IMG/VR virus record: IMGVR_UViG_3300010158_000132
Location: 1 to 43,004 of that record
DNA from: a virus
Reading direction: 5' to 3' (one strand)
DNA: 43,004 nucleotides
Part shown: in pieces, positions 1-8,098 of the stretch
How positions within the stretch are numbered: position 1 is the first letter of the stretch
Layout: the number at the start of each line of letters is the position of its first letter
Position numbers and translations under genes: made by a program
Notes under the pieces: model-generated
Seen by the model: only the letters and a program-made list of their open reading frames with translations
What the model was told of the DNA's origin: nothing
Database searches by the model: none

Positions 1-2
1 GT

Positions 3-1058
3 AGCGATGCTGGTCGAACCGATCAGGGCAACAACTCAATTATCATCAATGCCACTGGAAGTGCGTTGAATCAAACAGTAGCCAACACATTCACAGTTAA
101 ACCAGTAAGACAAGCCAATACAGCAAATGCCATGTATTATGATGCATCTACCGGTGAGATTACATATGACACTGCCGGCGGCGGTGGTGTTAATACAGGC
201 AACATTACATTTAATGCGGCCAATATCTCAACTAATTTAGCAAATACCAATATTCAAATAATTGGTAATGGTACTGGCAATATTAATATCAACTCCGACG
301 GTAATACCTGGACCTTTGACGCCACTGGCAACTTGACGTTCCCCACAAACAATTTAATTATTATGCCCAAGGTGGTTGCTTTTAGCAACGCGGCTGTTGT
401 ATCATCTGCAAACAACTTGATCACATTGTCAACTGGAGCCAACGGTGGTTTATCATCACTCTGGGTAGAAGATTACGCAAACATCGGTACCAGTAACATA
501 GCGGCTGTGTATGCTAACCCTACTATAGGATCAAAAATTGTTAGAATAGCAGTAGGACAAAATGGTGGAGCCGGTCCTAAGCTATGGGACTTTGATCGTA
601 ACGGTAATTTAAGTGCTCCTGGGGCTATGAGTGCTGTTGGTAATGTCACAGCCAATACATTTGTTGGCAGTGGCTCAGGATTAACTGGTGTAGCAAAACA
701 AACCACTGGCTTGTGGACGGTAACGCCAGGCACTAACACCTACAGCTTTACTGTCCCATCTGGAACCTATGCCATGTGGGTCTCAGGTAACATACCCAAC
801 GGTATTATTGTGTGGAATGCCACAGCTACTATCACCAATACCAACGTGCCTGTGGTAGGACAACAGTATGCTTGGGTTTACAATGGTGGTGGAACGCCTA
901 TTGATTTTGTCAGCATACCCAATCAGTTTGTTGGCACTGGTAACGCTATAGTTAGGAGTAATACTGCTCCTAGTAGTACTACCAATAGATTTGACTTTAG
1001 TATTAACAACACCAGCGGCGGTAATGCCAATGTGAGTTACGGTTACACAGCACTTTAA
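3..1058 (+). CDS. Tail fibre / adhesin-like structural protein, 5' end outside window
   Basis: The frame is open to the left edge. Codons 3-65 read in frame as SDAGRTDQGNNSIIINATGS, so the TTG at 66 is not the start and the gene begins upstream. The first residues resemble the short collagen/YadA-head type repeats (QGxNSIxIxATG) common in T4-like tail fibres. The rest is rich in Asn, Thr and Gly, with beta-strand style repeats such as GNVTANTFVGSGSGLTG near residue 210. There are no catalytic motifs. It is probably a distal fibre or neck-whisker component that contacts the host. The next three genes follow on the same strand and look like structural partners. The assignment is by composition and repeat style, not by a specific family. 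Confidence 0.72.
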   Translation, partial: SDAGRTDQGNNSIIINATGSALNQTVANTFTVKPVRQANTANAMYYDASTGEITYDTAGGGGVNTGNITFNAANISTNLANTNIQIIGNGTGNININSDGNTWTFDATGNLTFPTNNLIIMPKVVAFSNAAVVSSANNLITLSTGANGGLSSLWVEDYANIGTSNIAAVYANPTIGSKIVRIAVGQNGGAGPKLWDFDRNGNLSAPGAMSAVGNVTANTFVGSGSGLTGVAKQTTGLWTVTPGTNTYSFTVPSGTYAMWVSGNIPNGIIVWNATATITNTNVPVVGQQYAWVYNGGGTPIDFVSIPNQFVGTGNAIVRSNTAPSSTTNRFDFSINNTSGGNANVSYGYTAL

Positions 1059-1059
1059 T

Positions 1060-1079
1060 TTGCTAGCGTAAACTAGCAA
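1060..1079 (+). terminator. Hairpin after the tail fibre gene
   Basis: A perfect 7-bp stem TTGCTAG/CTAGCAA with loop CGTAAA starts two bases after the stop codon. No clear T-run follows, so it may be a weak terminator or an mRNA-stabilising hairpin. Confidence 0.45.
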
Positions 1080-1127
1080 TATAGCCAAAATACAATAAAT
1101 ACATTATATTTTAAAAGGAAACAAAGT

Positions 1128-1544
1128 ATGGCTATCGGACCATTAATAATCGACGCAGGAGTTAGCGTAGGAGCTGGAATCACTTTTTTTGGCGGCCCGT
1201 ATGGCGTTGTCAGCTACCCTGAAATGCCACCGCCTGTTATTGCGGGATATAATACAGAAGACCCTAATGCCATAATCAATGGGTCTATCGGAATCACGAT
1301 TGTTGATAGTGCTCAATCAGGCATAGCAATATACGGCCTAACGGGCGATAACTTAACATTTTGCCAAGCGTTAACTGTTGGCGAATACTATGTCGTTAGA
1401 TTTGGCACGGGCAGTACAAATTTCACGGTTGATTGCCAAGTTACGCAGCTCCCAGACCCAGGTAACGATTTGCCTTTAATATTCTATCTAGACCCTGGTG
1501 TAACTTACCCCGCTACATGTAATTACCCATTTTATATTCTCTAA
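1128..1544 (+). CDS. Hypothetical protein, probably virion-associated
   Basis: 138 residues starting at an ATG preceded by AAAAGGAAAC, a good ribosome binding site. The N-terminus (MAIGPLIIDAGVSVGAG) resembles that of the 247-aa protein downstream (MSIEIGGSIAIGGGISAG), so the two may share a short attachment segment. The middle is beta-rich with hydrophobic and Thr/Gly stretches. Three Cys occur (FCQ, DCQ, TCN). I do not recognise a family. Its position between a fibre gene and a LamG-like gene suggests a tail or receptor-binding accessory. Confidence 0.6.
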   Translation: MAIGPLIIDAGVSVGAGITFFGGPYGVVSYPEMPPPVIAGYNTEDPNAIINGSIGITIVDSAQSGIAIYGLTGDNLTFCQALTVGEYYVVRFGTGSTNFTVDCQVTQLPDPGNDLPLIFYLDPGVTYPATCNYPFYIL

Positions 1545-1555
1545 GGAAATCAATC

Positions 1556-1657
1556 ATGAACACATCAGAACCAACTCCTCCAATGCCAAACCCAGGCGAC
1601 CCAGGTTTCTGGGAGTGGCACAGAACTCATAAGCCACCAACTTGGCCTAAACCTTAA
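1556..1657 (+). CDS. 33-aa Pro/Trp-rich peptide
   Basis: A short frame, ATG at 1556 to TAA at 1655-1657, preceded by AAGGAAAT eight bases upstream. It fits exactly between its neighbours (11-nt and 9-nt gaps). The peptide is rich in Pro and Trp (PNPGDPGFWEWHRTHKPPTW) with no hydrophobic segment. The spacing and ribosome site argue for translation; the function is unknown. Confidence 0.5.
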   Translation: MNTSEPTPPMPNPGDPGFWEWHRTHKPPTWPKP

Positions 1658-1666
1658 AGATAAATC

Positions 1667-2410
1667 ATGTCGATAGAAATTGGCGGAAGTATTGCGATAG
1701 GCGGCGGCATTAGTGCTGGCCCAGGTGTTCGAGTTGCTTTGCCGCCCACATTAGTTCTCAATCTCGATGCCGCAAACTACATAGCCATGCCTGTGGATGG
1801 TACTGTTATAGCAGGCACAGGTGCCTACACCATAACAACACTCAACCCCGGTGGCAGTATGTCATGGTCAGCTGCCAATGGTGGTATATTCCAAAAAACT
1901 TCTCCAGTAGACACAGATTTTTTGACATTTGGTCCAGACTTCTCAGCTACAACACAGCCTTACACAGTGATGATGGTCTACAGGTCGCAACCCGCCTCAC
2001 CAGGTAGATTGTTAAACGCCAACAGCGCCAGCCCAGATTGGTTAGCAGGGTTATGGTTCAATGGGGCCGCCTATGTACAAGATGTTTTTTACAATAATGC
2101 CTTTGTTGGTACTCCTACCACAGCCGACGGTGATTGGCAGTTTATATGGGCAACATATAACGGCGAAGCTGGTGCTCCATTTTCACAAATCTATGTTGCT
2201 AACTCAGCTGTACCGACAACAACTTATGATACAAATGCCTCCAACGGCGGGTTTCAAGGATTAAGATTATTTGGTAGATATCTTAACTCTACTACTAGTT
2301 CAGAGGTTCCTACTGCTGATACTGGTTTGGTCAAAGTATGGGACGGTGTGTTAACCCTAGCACAGATACAAGCACAATGGACAGCTTACAAAACAAGATT
2401 TGGATATTAA
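1667..2410 (+). CDS. LamG / concanavalin-like tail protein
   Basis: 247 residues. After a Gly/Ile-rich N-terminus (MSIEIGGSIAIGGG) comes a jelly-roll type domain: LVLNLDAANY near residue 30, a DWQFIWATYNG strand near 160, and the closing KVWDGVLTLAQIQAQW helix near 225-240. This pattern (LDA..., WQ-F-A-Y, YDGVLT-AQI) is typical of LamG-like domains on phage tail fibres and host-range proteins, which bind glycans. It is last in the plus-strand structural run. The glycan-binding role is inferred from the fold. Confidence 0.65.
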   Translation: MSIEIGGSIAIGGGISAGPGVRVALPPTLVLNLDAANYIAMPVDGTVIAGTGAYTITTLNPGGSMSWSAANGGIFQKTSPVDTDFLTFGPDFSATTQPYTVMMVYRSQPASPGRLLNANSASPDWLAGLWFNGAAYVQDVFYNNAFVGTPTTADGDWQFIWATYNGEAGAPFSQIYVANSAVPTTTYDTNASNGGFQGLRLFGRYLNSTTSSEVPTADTGLVKVWDGVLTLAQIQAQWTAYKTRFGY

Positions 2411-2417
2411 ATTTTGA

Positions 2418-2434
2418 CTAGGAAACTTTCCTAG
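2418..2434. terminator. Palindrome between convergent genes
   Basis: CTAGGAAA-C-TTTCCTAG lies in the 51-nt gap between the last plus-strand tail gene and the first minus-strand gene. It could end transcription from both sides, though no long T-run follows on either strand. Confidence 0.4.
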
Positions 2435-2461
2435 AGATTACCAATCCCAGTGAATTAGAAA

Positions 2462-2827
2462 TTATACTGTTTGACTTAGTTTAATCTGTTTGATGTGTTT
2501 ACATTCACCCTTTTGCCATTTACTAGCAGGGCAAGTACAACTCCATGCTCCGCGATCATCAGTTACTGTATAGATAGCATTATTGCTTCCTAATACTTTA
2601 TGAGTCTCTCCAACTAAAATCAATTCTTCTTTAGGGAAGAAGCCCCAAATATTATTGATCTCTTTGAACTTGCGACGACTAGCACTAAAGGGCAATGGGT
2701 TAATAAATTCTTTAAGTTCGCCTGTGCTCTTTTTTACATAAGCAAACATCTTGTCCTTTGTATCGTTAACAAAGTAAACATGATTAGGAATGTCCCAATC
2801 TGGAGTAATTTCTTGTAGTGTTTTCAT
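2462..2827 (-). CDS. SWIM-type zinc finger protein
   Basis: 121 residues. The C-terminal third has the SWIM signature CxCx(n)CxH: CTC near residue 100, then CKH twelve residues later, inside YTVTDDRGAWSCTCPASK. SWIM fingers bind DNA or protein. The N-terminal part (about residues 1-60) has no recognisable motif. The gene has its own sigma-70-like promoter just upstream (2855-2883) and ends a run of early-type minus-strand genes. The finger is seen in the sequence; the ligand is unknown. Confidence 0.7.
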   Translation of the reverse strand: MKTLQEITPDWDIPNHVYFVNDTKDKMFAYVKKSTGELKEFINPLPFSASRRKFKEINNIWGFFPKEELILVGETHKVLGSNNAIYTVTDDRGAWSCTCPASKWQKGECKHIKQIKLSQTV

Positions 2828-2854
2828 TGTCGCCTTATCATTTACTTAACTACT

Positions 2855-2883
2855 ATTATAGCAAAATAGTAATTGTTCGTCAA
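2855..2883 (-). promoter_or_regulatory. Sigma-70-like promoter for the SWIM gene
   Basis: On the minus strand: TTGACG (2878-2883), 17 bp, TATAAT (2855-2860). It belongs to the promoter set described in the findings. Confidence 0.75.
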
Positions 2884-2885
2884 TC

Positions 2886-3227
2886 TTAGTTAGCATCCAC
2901 TAACTTACTGTAATCCCGCACCATTTTAACCAGTTTATCCCGATGGTTAATAATAGTATCTACCACACGAGTATATGATTGTGCGTCGTATCCGCCGATA
3001 TGCCATTCGTACTCACCTATTGGGGTACGGCCTGTCTTCCAATCGTAGATGCTAGCTCTAGTACCATCTTCAAACTCTAGCATCCATTCGCAAGTAGCCT
3101 TGTCCAAGTTATAATCATTAGGACCATGATTAGGCTTTCCAAATATCTCTACAAGCTCAGCGTAGGTAATTGGGAACTCGCCTTTTAGGCTAGACATATT
3201 CATATTTTTACATTTAGTAAACTTCAT
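2886..3227 (-). CDS. Conserved-looking phage hypothetical protein
   Basis: 113 residues from the ATG at 3227, which follows GAAGAGGAAGAAG, a strong ribosome site. A longer frame to 3332 would overlap most of the upstream gene's tail and is unlikely. Features: GKPNHGPNDYNLDK near residue 30, then a beta-rich DGTRASIYDWKTG and YEWHIGGYD. The compact WKTG/WHIGG pattern recalls small proteins often seen in T4-like marine phages, but I know no function. It overlaps the upstream gene by 14 nt, so translation is probably coupled. Confidence 0.65.
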   Translation of the reverse strand: MKFTKCKNMNMSSLKGEFPITYAELVEIFGKPNHGPNDYNLDKATCEWMLEFEDGTRASIYDWKTGRTPIGEYEWHIGGYDAQSYTRVVDTIINHRDKLVKMVRDYSKLVDAN

Positions 3228-3603
3228 CTTCTTCCTCTTCGAAGTCGGTATCGATACATACGCTACCAATTCTAATAATACCACCACTACTAAATGTTGA
3301 GAAGTCTTGTACAAACTCAACCACATGGCCATCTGTAAGATTCTCTAGTTCACTAGATGTAATGTCGTCAACAGCAATACAACCAATCAAACCAGCGTCA
3401 ACTCCGTAACTGCGGCCTTGTTCATCCTTGTAAGTGCCGTCGCCCCACTTGGTAGTAAATGTAGCAAACCTACGACCATCCTTAAGATTGAATTCACCAT
3501 CCAATACATTATGGCCATTAATAGTTAACGAACAAAACTCGTCCCACTCGGGATGCATAACATAGCACAAGTCACCAATATAGTATTTGCCAGCTTTCAT
3601 CAT
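3214..3603 (-). CDS. Conserved-looking phage hypothetical protein
   Basis: 129 residues starting MMKAGKYYIGDLCYVMHPEWDEFC, a start seen in small phage proteins of unknown role. The C-terminus is strongly acidic (DFEEEEDEVY). The start codon overlaps the stop of the upstream gene (TAATG). A second in-frame Met directly follows the first. No catalytic motif is evident. It sits in a tight six-gene operon. Confidence 0.65.
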   Translation of the reverse strand: MMKAGKYYIGDLCYVMHPEWDEFCSLTINGHNVLDGEFNLKDGRRFATFTTKWGDGTYKDEQGRSYGVDAGLIGCIAVDDITSSELENLTDGHVVEFVQDFSTFSSGGIIRIGSVCIDTDFEEEEDEVY

Positions 3604-3767
3604 TATTTGATCTCCAAGATATCATCTATCGCAAAATTATCACCATCGTAGGGCTCGCCGATATCAACTGTACCCGACATAACCATGTCGCGGGCTTGAT
3701 CTTCTGACTCAGCTTCCACAGTAAAACGATAACAAACTGTTTCGCTACAAAGAATTTCAAATTTCAT
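3603..3767 (-). CDS. 54-aa DpnD/PcfM-like small protein
   Basis: The ATG at 3767 overlaps the upstream stop as ATGA; the longer frame would need a GTG further back. The body MKFEILCSETVCYRFTVEAESEDQ looks like the small beta-alpha DpnD/PcfM type domain (FxVEAxSxxxA, then DxxxFxxxDDILEI). The similarity is by pattern only. Function unknown. Confidence 0.55.
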   Translation of the reverse strand: MKFEILCSETVCYRFTVEAESEDQARDMVMSGTVDIGEPYDGDNFAIDDILEIK

Positions 3768-3955
3768 ACTGTCACCATTTCCCACGCATAAATTCTGCGT
3801 TCAACTTCTGCGTCAATCACATCGCGAATAAGAGCTTCGGTGGCGGTTAAAGTTGATGCTTGACCAAATGCGTCAGCCAGGCCCATTAGCTCTGGCACAG
3901 GCATAGTCTTTACCATTGCTTGATATTGTTCTTTGGTAGGCATTTTATTTGACAT
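3764..3955 (-). CDS. 63-aa hypothetical protein
   Basis: Starts MSNKMPTKEQYQAMVKTMPV at the ATG at 3955, which follows AATAAGGAAAAC. The frame stays open upstream, but that part overlaps the previous gene and has no ribosome site. It is predicted mostly helical. Its stop overlaps the next start (ATGA). Confidence 0.6.
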   Translation of the reverse strand: MSNKMPTKEQYQAMVKTMPVPELMGLADAFGQASTLTATEALIRDVIDAEVERRIYAWEMVTV

Positions 3956-3968
3956 GTCGTTTTCCTTA

Positions 3969-4163
3969 TTAAGCTGCAACCGGACCAAGTGACACAGGCA
4001 ATGCGATTTTAAGTATGTCACAGACATCAGCGAAATTACACTGAGCTTCCATACCAACATACTCGATGTCGTCAGCTTCAAACTCTTTGTAAGAGTCGTA
4101 ACCCTGATCTTCGCAGATTGCGTCAGCTACTTGTTTAATGTGTTTTATTCTGTTATAAGCCAT
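3969..4163 (-). CDS. 64-aa acidic hypothetical protein
   Basis: MAYNRIKHIKQVADAICEDQ start, preceded by AGGAGAAACAAA. Short, helical and acidic in the middle (EFEADDIEY). It lies 13 nt upstream of the next gene. No family recognised. Confidence 0.6.
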   Translation of the reverse strand: MAYNRIKHIKQVADAICEDQGYDSYKEFEADDIEYVGMEAQCNFADVCDILKIALPVSLGPVAA

Positions 4164-4174
4164 TTTGTTTCTCC

Positions 4175-4456
4175 TTATTCAGATAAGTTAATAATACGAG
4201 CATCATATTCCATAAAACTTACTTGTAACGGAACAAATACTTCTTTAGTAACACGGCTACCATATCCGCTTTCAATAAATTCTTTGTTGTCAAACACATC
4301 TTTACTAACACGGATTTTGAAAGCCTTGTAGCCTTGACTATTGTCGATAGCTAAAACTTTACCTTCTACGAAACAGTCACTACGACCAGCCATTGGCTTA
4401 AAATCATAAGCACGGATTGTTTGGCCTACTTTAGCGATATTTTCAAATTTCAACAT
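4175..4456 (-). CDS. 93-aa hypothetical protein, first gene of operon
   Basis: Begins MLKFENIAKVGQTIRAYDF and is predicted to be a small beta-barrel-like protein (alternating strands, VEGKVLAIDNSQGYKAFKIRV). It follows a strong ribosome site (AAAAGGAGC) and a sigma-70-like promoter at 4487-4515. It heads the operon running down to 2886. Function unknown. Confidence 0.62.
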   Translation of the reverse strand: MLKFENIAKVGQTIRAYDFKPMAGRSDCFVEGKVLAIDNSQGYKAFKIRVSKDVFDNKEFIESGYGSRVTKEVFVPLQVSFMEYDARIINLSE

Positions 4457-4486
4457 TTAATGCTCCTTTTCATTTACTATACATGC

Positions 4487-4515
4487 AGTATAAGGGATTT
4501 GGAATATGTCGTCAA
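4487..4515 (-). promoter_or_regulatory. Sigma-70-like promoter with shared phage leader
   Basis: Minus strand TTGACG (4510-4515), 17 bp, TATACT (4487-4492). It is followed by TATAGTAAATGAAAAGGAGC, a leader nearly identical to those before the genes at 14378, 17436 and 35069. Confidence 0.8.
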
Positions 4516-4561
4516 CCAAAAGACTACCCGGAGCAGACCCATATAGATTGGGCCTGGTTTC

Positions 4562-4577
4562 GTTGTATTTCTACAAC
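4562..4577 (-). terminator. GTTGT...ACAAC hairpin over the glycosyltransferase stop
   Basis: Six-bp stem GTTGTA/TACAAC with a four-base loop (GAAA on the minus strand). The gene's stop codon lies in one arm. Very similar 16-nt hairpins lie at the end of clpP (17498-17513) and after the gene ending at 35924. No U-run follows. Confidence 0.45.
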
Positions 4578-5635
4578 AAACTGTGTTTTTTGAGGATTTC
4601 CAGGGATTTTATAGCAGAATTAGCCCAAGAGTACTTGGTGCGTATTAATTCGCTATTTTTCATGGCCTGTGCTGATAATGCTGGATAATTATCGTAGGCC
4701 TGTTTGATTGCTTGAGCTATATTATCCGTACTCGTTACTGCCCATTTACCATAATTATTATCTGGCGCAGGATAAAATGATTGATATTCTTTACAGTCGA
4801 TTGGTTCTAATTGATAATCAATTAATACACAACTTGATTTAATATCTTTAATAAACTCTGTTTGTCCTGAATAATATGTAGTAATTAATGGTAATCCACA
4901 AGCTGCAGCTTCTATTAATGGTAATCCCCAACCTTCTGCTTTGGTTGGGAATAAGAATATATCAGCACTTCTATATAATTCAGCTATTTGATTAATAGTT
5001 TGATAACCCCATATTAATCGAATATTATCGACTTGGGTACTGGCTATTTTATTATCTAATTCTATTTTCTTTAATTCAGGATCTTTAAAAAAATCTGATT
5101 TAATTATTAATTCAACATTGGGATTATTACCAAATACTCGAGCAAAAGCGTCAATACTTTCGTCCATTGATTTACGCTGTTCATATTTGCCAATTAATAA
5201 GAATCTAAATCGATCTTTTTGAGGTTTTAAATAAGGATGAAATTGATTATTATCTACTCCTTCTGGAATTACTTCAATTTGATTTAAATCTACACCATTT
5301 TCAACACATATTTTACGACCCCATTCTGTGGGAATCCATATATTATGTTGTTTAATTACTGATAATAGACTTTCGGGAATACGAGTAGATTCAAATACTG
5401 CCCAATTAATATTATATCCACGATAATAATCATTTAAATTAGCCGGGACTAATGATATATTAATATCATCCGCGGTGCTTTCATTAGCTGATTTAACGAT
5501 AGCCTCTTGATCCTGAAAATTAACTAATTCAATGTAAGGCTCTAGGCCATTAATTTGTTTTAATGCTTGAGTATAATTTTGGAAATGGGTGCCTATGCCA
5601 CTATCATTGGCTTGGCCTATAAGTCTAATCTTCAT
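4571..5635 (-). CDS. GT4-family glycosyltransferase
   Basis: 354 residues, the usual length for a GT-B glycosyltransferase. The N-terminus has MKIRLIGQANDSGIGTHFQN, a G-rich first loop. The C-terminal donor-binding half has the EX7E motif in FPTKAEGWGLPLIEAAACGLP (near residue 235-255) and GKYEQRKSMD near 150. It should transfer a sugar from a nucleotide donor. The acceptor could be modified phage DNA, a virion protein or host surface glycan. No signal peptide, so it acts in the cytoplasm. It lies 9 nt from the next upstream gene. Confidence 0.82.
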   Translation of the reverse strand: MKIRLIGQANDSGIGTHFQNYTQALKQINGLEPYIELVNFQDQEAIVKSANESTADDINISLVPANLNDYYRGYNINWAVFESTRIPESLLSVIKQHNIWIPTEWGRKICVENGVDLNQIEVIPEGVDNNQFHPYLKPQKDRFRFLLIGKYEQRKSMDESIDAFARVFGNNPNVELIIKSDFFKDPELKKIELDNKIASTQVDNIRLIWGYQTINQIAELYRSADIFLFPTKAEGWGLPLIEAAACGLPLITTYYSGQTEFIKDIKSSCVLIDYQLEPIDCKEYQSFYPAPDNNYGKWAVTSTDNIAQAIKQAYDNYPALSAQAMKNSELIRTKYSWANSAIKSLEILKKHSLL

Positions 5636-5644
5636 TAAACTTAA

Positions 5645-6772
5645 TTATGCTAATTCTTCCCAGCTTAAAAATTGTGCGTTCTTTAATGATTGTACACGAG
5701 CAGTTGGATTTGTTTCGAATATACCGTTAGCATAGCGTACATGAATTTCTACTTGAGCATTTTCCATGCTGTCTTTCATGCCTATCTCGGCGATGAATTT
5801 CATAGTAGCACCCTCTGGAGCTGCGAACTTAACATCTTTTAATGTTAAGTCACTAACATCATCTATACTAGGAACATAATATACATGACTTGGATTAACA
5901 TAAAAGAAAGGACGCTTGACAAACTTAACTAGCTTGGCAGCCGTACCGCCTTGCGATAAGTGTGCTTTCATAATAGCAGTAAACTTCTCTGCGATAGATT
6001 CAACTAATGGAGCCATTAAATGTTTTTGGGTAGCATAATTAACTACAAACCAATCACCAAATGCTCTTTGCCAGTGTGCGTTCTTTTCCATGTCAGCCAT
6101 GATATCCTGACTTGTTCCTACTTTAGTATTCTTGCCCACACAGGTAAATTTCTTTGTTTTATTATCGAATACTACATAATATCTTTCGCTATCTTTGCCG
6201 CCAATTTTTGTGCCTGGCTGTTTCTGTGCTAGTTGTAACACTTGTGTGAACACTCCTTGTTTCCAATCTAAGTATTCAGGACGAGCATATTTTAAGAAAG
6301 CATCGCCACCCACTTCTAAACCTAAGTCCTTGGGACTAGGATTGTTTAATGTAATTCCCGATTTTTCTTTAACTGATACACCAGAAATAGTACTACCTAC
6401 AAATTCAATATCAGCACTTGTTTCTGGATTAATATTGGCGCCGCCAGCCCAATCAAATTGTTCAACAACTTCGCCTAGTTCTTGTAATTTAGTAACAACT
6501 AATCCACGAACCGTGTTAATACCATAATCATACCAACGACTTAATAATTCAGGATTATAATTTGGTGCTAATAATGTTCGAATATCATTATATGTATCTT
6601 TAGGTTTTAATAGCATCGCTGGCGGAATTGTTTTTTCTGGTTTAGCTGGATCAAACTTCTCCGGACTACGATTACAAAAAGCTAATAATAAACCAATTTC
6701 AGAGTTATAACGAACAGCATCAGATTTGCCACCTTCATTTAATGGAGTGTTTTCAATTTCATATAATCGCAT
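5645..6772 (-). CDS. Phage protein with possible PD-(D/E)XK-like core
   Basis: 375 residues starting MRLYEIENTPLNEGGKSDAV. Around residues 118-140 it reads SADIEFVGST...GVSVKEKSG, a D...(S)xK arrangement with a Gly-rich tail like that of some restriction-type nucleases (Asp about 15 residues before xVKxKSG). The following ITLNNPSPKDLGL also recalls substrate-binding loops of such enzymes. This is a pattern match, not proof. It shares its leader (AAATATATAACC before ATG) with the 158-aa gene at 8076. Alternatives are a virion or accessory protein. It is divergent from the gene at 6824. Confidence 0.5.
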   Translation of the reverse strand: MRLYEIENTPLNEGGKSDAVRYNSEIGLLLAFCNRSPEKFDPAKPEKTIPPAMLLKPKDTYNDIRTLLAPNYNPELLSRWYDYGINTVRGLVVTKLQELGEVVEQFDWAGGANINPETSADIEFVGSTISGVSVKEKSGITLNNPSPKDLGLEVGGDAFLKYARPEYLDWKQGVFTQVLQLAQKQPGTKIGGKDSERYYVVFDNKTKKFTCVGKNTKVGTSQDIMADMEKNAHWQRAFGDWFVVNYATQKHLMAPLVESIAEKFTAIMKAHLSQGGTAAKLVKFVKRPFFYVNPSHVYYVPSIDDVSDLTLKDVKFAAPEGATMKFIAEIGMKDSMENAQVEIHVRYANGIFETNPTARVQSLKNAQFLSWEELA

Positions 6773-6823
6773 GGTTATATATTTATAGCAAAGTCTGTTA
6801 TAAATATAATATACTCAACTACT

Positions 6824-7558
6824 ATGAAAATCAACGAAATCACCGAAGCTGTACATCGCGCACAAACAACAGAACATTTAATAAATCGTATAAATGTAGC
6901 TGCCAAACTTTGCGACACAATGGGCGATTATTCCTTATTGTTTCGTGATTTTCAAACTAATGATCCTAGCTATACCGTATTGGCTAAAGTTACTAATACA
7001 ATCAAAGGTGGCGTCAAAAGCGGGCAAACAGGCTATGCTCAAACTGAGATACTAGACCACCTTGGAATCGAGTATCCAGTATTCACCAAAATGATTAAAC
7101 CTACTAGCAATCGCGGCCCGTTTGGCGCATCAAATATTTTCCTGCCACCTGCTGGGGCCAAAAGTTTCTGGAGTCCAAAGATCAAGGATATCGGTAGCCA
7201 ACAAGTGGCAGAAGATCGCGAAGATTGGGGCGGAGAACGAGCTAAACAATTAGCAAGCACGTACAAGCCAGGATTACCTAGTGGATATACGGATCATGAA
7301 ATTATATTTGATTGTGACCAATATTACTTAATTAATATACAAGCATTTTTAAAAGACTTTGCCGGACAAGCCAATAAAGAATTTATTGAAAAAAACAAAT
7401 ATACTAACGTGCCATTAAAAATTGATCCAGCTATATTTGATACGCATATATCTAATTACACCCAATTAGCTTGGTATTTAAGAAATACCGCTATTGATTT
7501 TTTAAATGATTATGAAGCCAAGAAAGCTGAATGGCAGAAGAAATATCCTAATTATTAA
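6824..7558 (+). CDS. Hypothetical phage protein
   Basis: 244 residues beginning MKINEITEAVHRAQTTEHLI. A TATAAT-like box ends 13 nt before the ATG, in the gap shared with the divergent gene. The protein is Pro/Gly-rich in the middle (FLPPAGAKSFWSPKIKDIG) and ends in a basic helix (EAKKAEWQKKYPNY). It has the same short MKxxEI opening as its divergent neighbour, a style common in T4-like accessory proteins. No catalytic motif. One of few plus-strand genes here. Confidence 0.62.
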   Translation: MKINEITEAVHRAQTTEHLINRINVAAKLCDTMGDYSLLFRDFQTNDPSYTVLAKVTNTIKGGVKSGQTGYAQTEILDHLGIEYPVFTKMIKPTSNRGPFGASNIFLPPAGAKSFWSPKIKDIGSQQVAEDREDWGGERAKQLASTYKPGLPSGYTDHEIIFDCDQYYLINIQAFLKDFAGQANKEFIEKNKYTNVPLKIDPAIFDTHISNYTQLAWYLRNTAIDFLNDYEAKKAEWQKKYPNY

Positions 7559-7599
7559 TTAGCAATTCCAAATATTTTCATAATTTATTCTCTCGATAC

Positions 7600-8076
7600 T
7601 TATGCCGGGTGGCTAACAGCATTAGATGTATCGCCTTGATATGTGCCGCCCCCGTACTTTGCGCCAAGTTTCTGTGCGACGTGTTGCCAAACTCCGTGTC
7701 CACGATCTTCTCTGGGGGAAATGACAAATGCCGTTGGTTTTCCAAATTTCTTTTCCATTGCCGCGAAGCATTGTTTTAGTATGTCAGTAACTACATTAGC
7801 ACCTTTGTAACTGCTGTATGCTCGTTCAATGTTAGCTGAGATCTCTCCACCATCTGCGGTAATACCAAAGGCCATATTCAATTTTGGAGATTCAACTATA
7901 TAATATCCCTCTGGACTTCTTTTAATCTTAAGCGGCGCTGTAGGATCTACAGTAGACATTATGTTCTGTATAATTCGTTTAACTGTAGCAATTGGTAATT
8001 CTTCCCCATAAATCTCAGGATCTAACTTTTTGTCTGCTTCGGCAACTAAATCAATATATTCTCTCAAAGTACGCAT
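7600..8076 (-). CDS. Hypothetical protein, possibly acetyltransferase-like
   Basis: 158 residues, MRTLREYIDLVAEADKKLDP. The C-terminal half (KKFGKPTAFVISPREDRGHG then WQHVAQKLGAK) loosely resembles the end of a GNAT fold, but the acetyl-CoA P-loop is not clear. Its leader resembles that of the gene at 6772. It converges with the plus-strand gene at 7558 and follows the 2OG oxygenase on the minus strand. Confidence 0.5.
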   Translation of the reverse strand: MRTLREYIDLVAEADKKLDPEIYGEELPIATVKRIIQNIMSTVDPTAPLKIKRSPEGYYIVESPKLNMAFGITADGGEISANIERAYSSYKGANVVTDILKQCFAAMEKKFGKPTAFVISPREDRGHGVWQHVAQKLGAKYGGGTYQGDTSNAVSHPA

Positions 8077-8098
8077 GGTTATATATTTAGCAATTTAG

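Noticed and set aside
3228-3332. N-terminal extension of the 113-aa protein
   Set aside because: It is in the reading of an overlapping gene and has no ribosome site, while AGAGGAAGAAG precedes the ATG at 3227.
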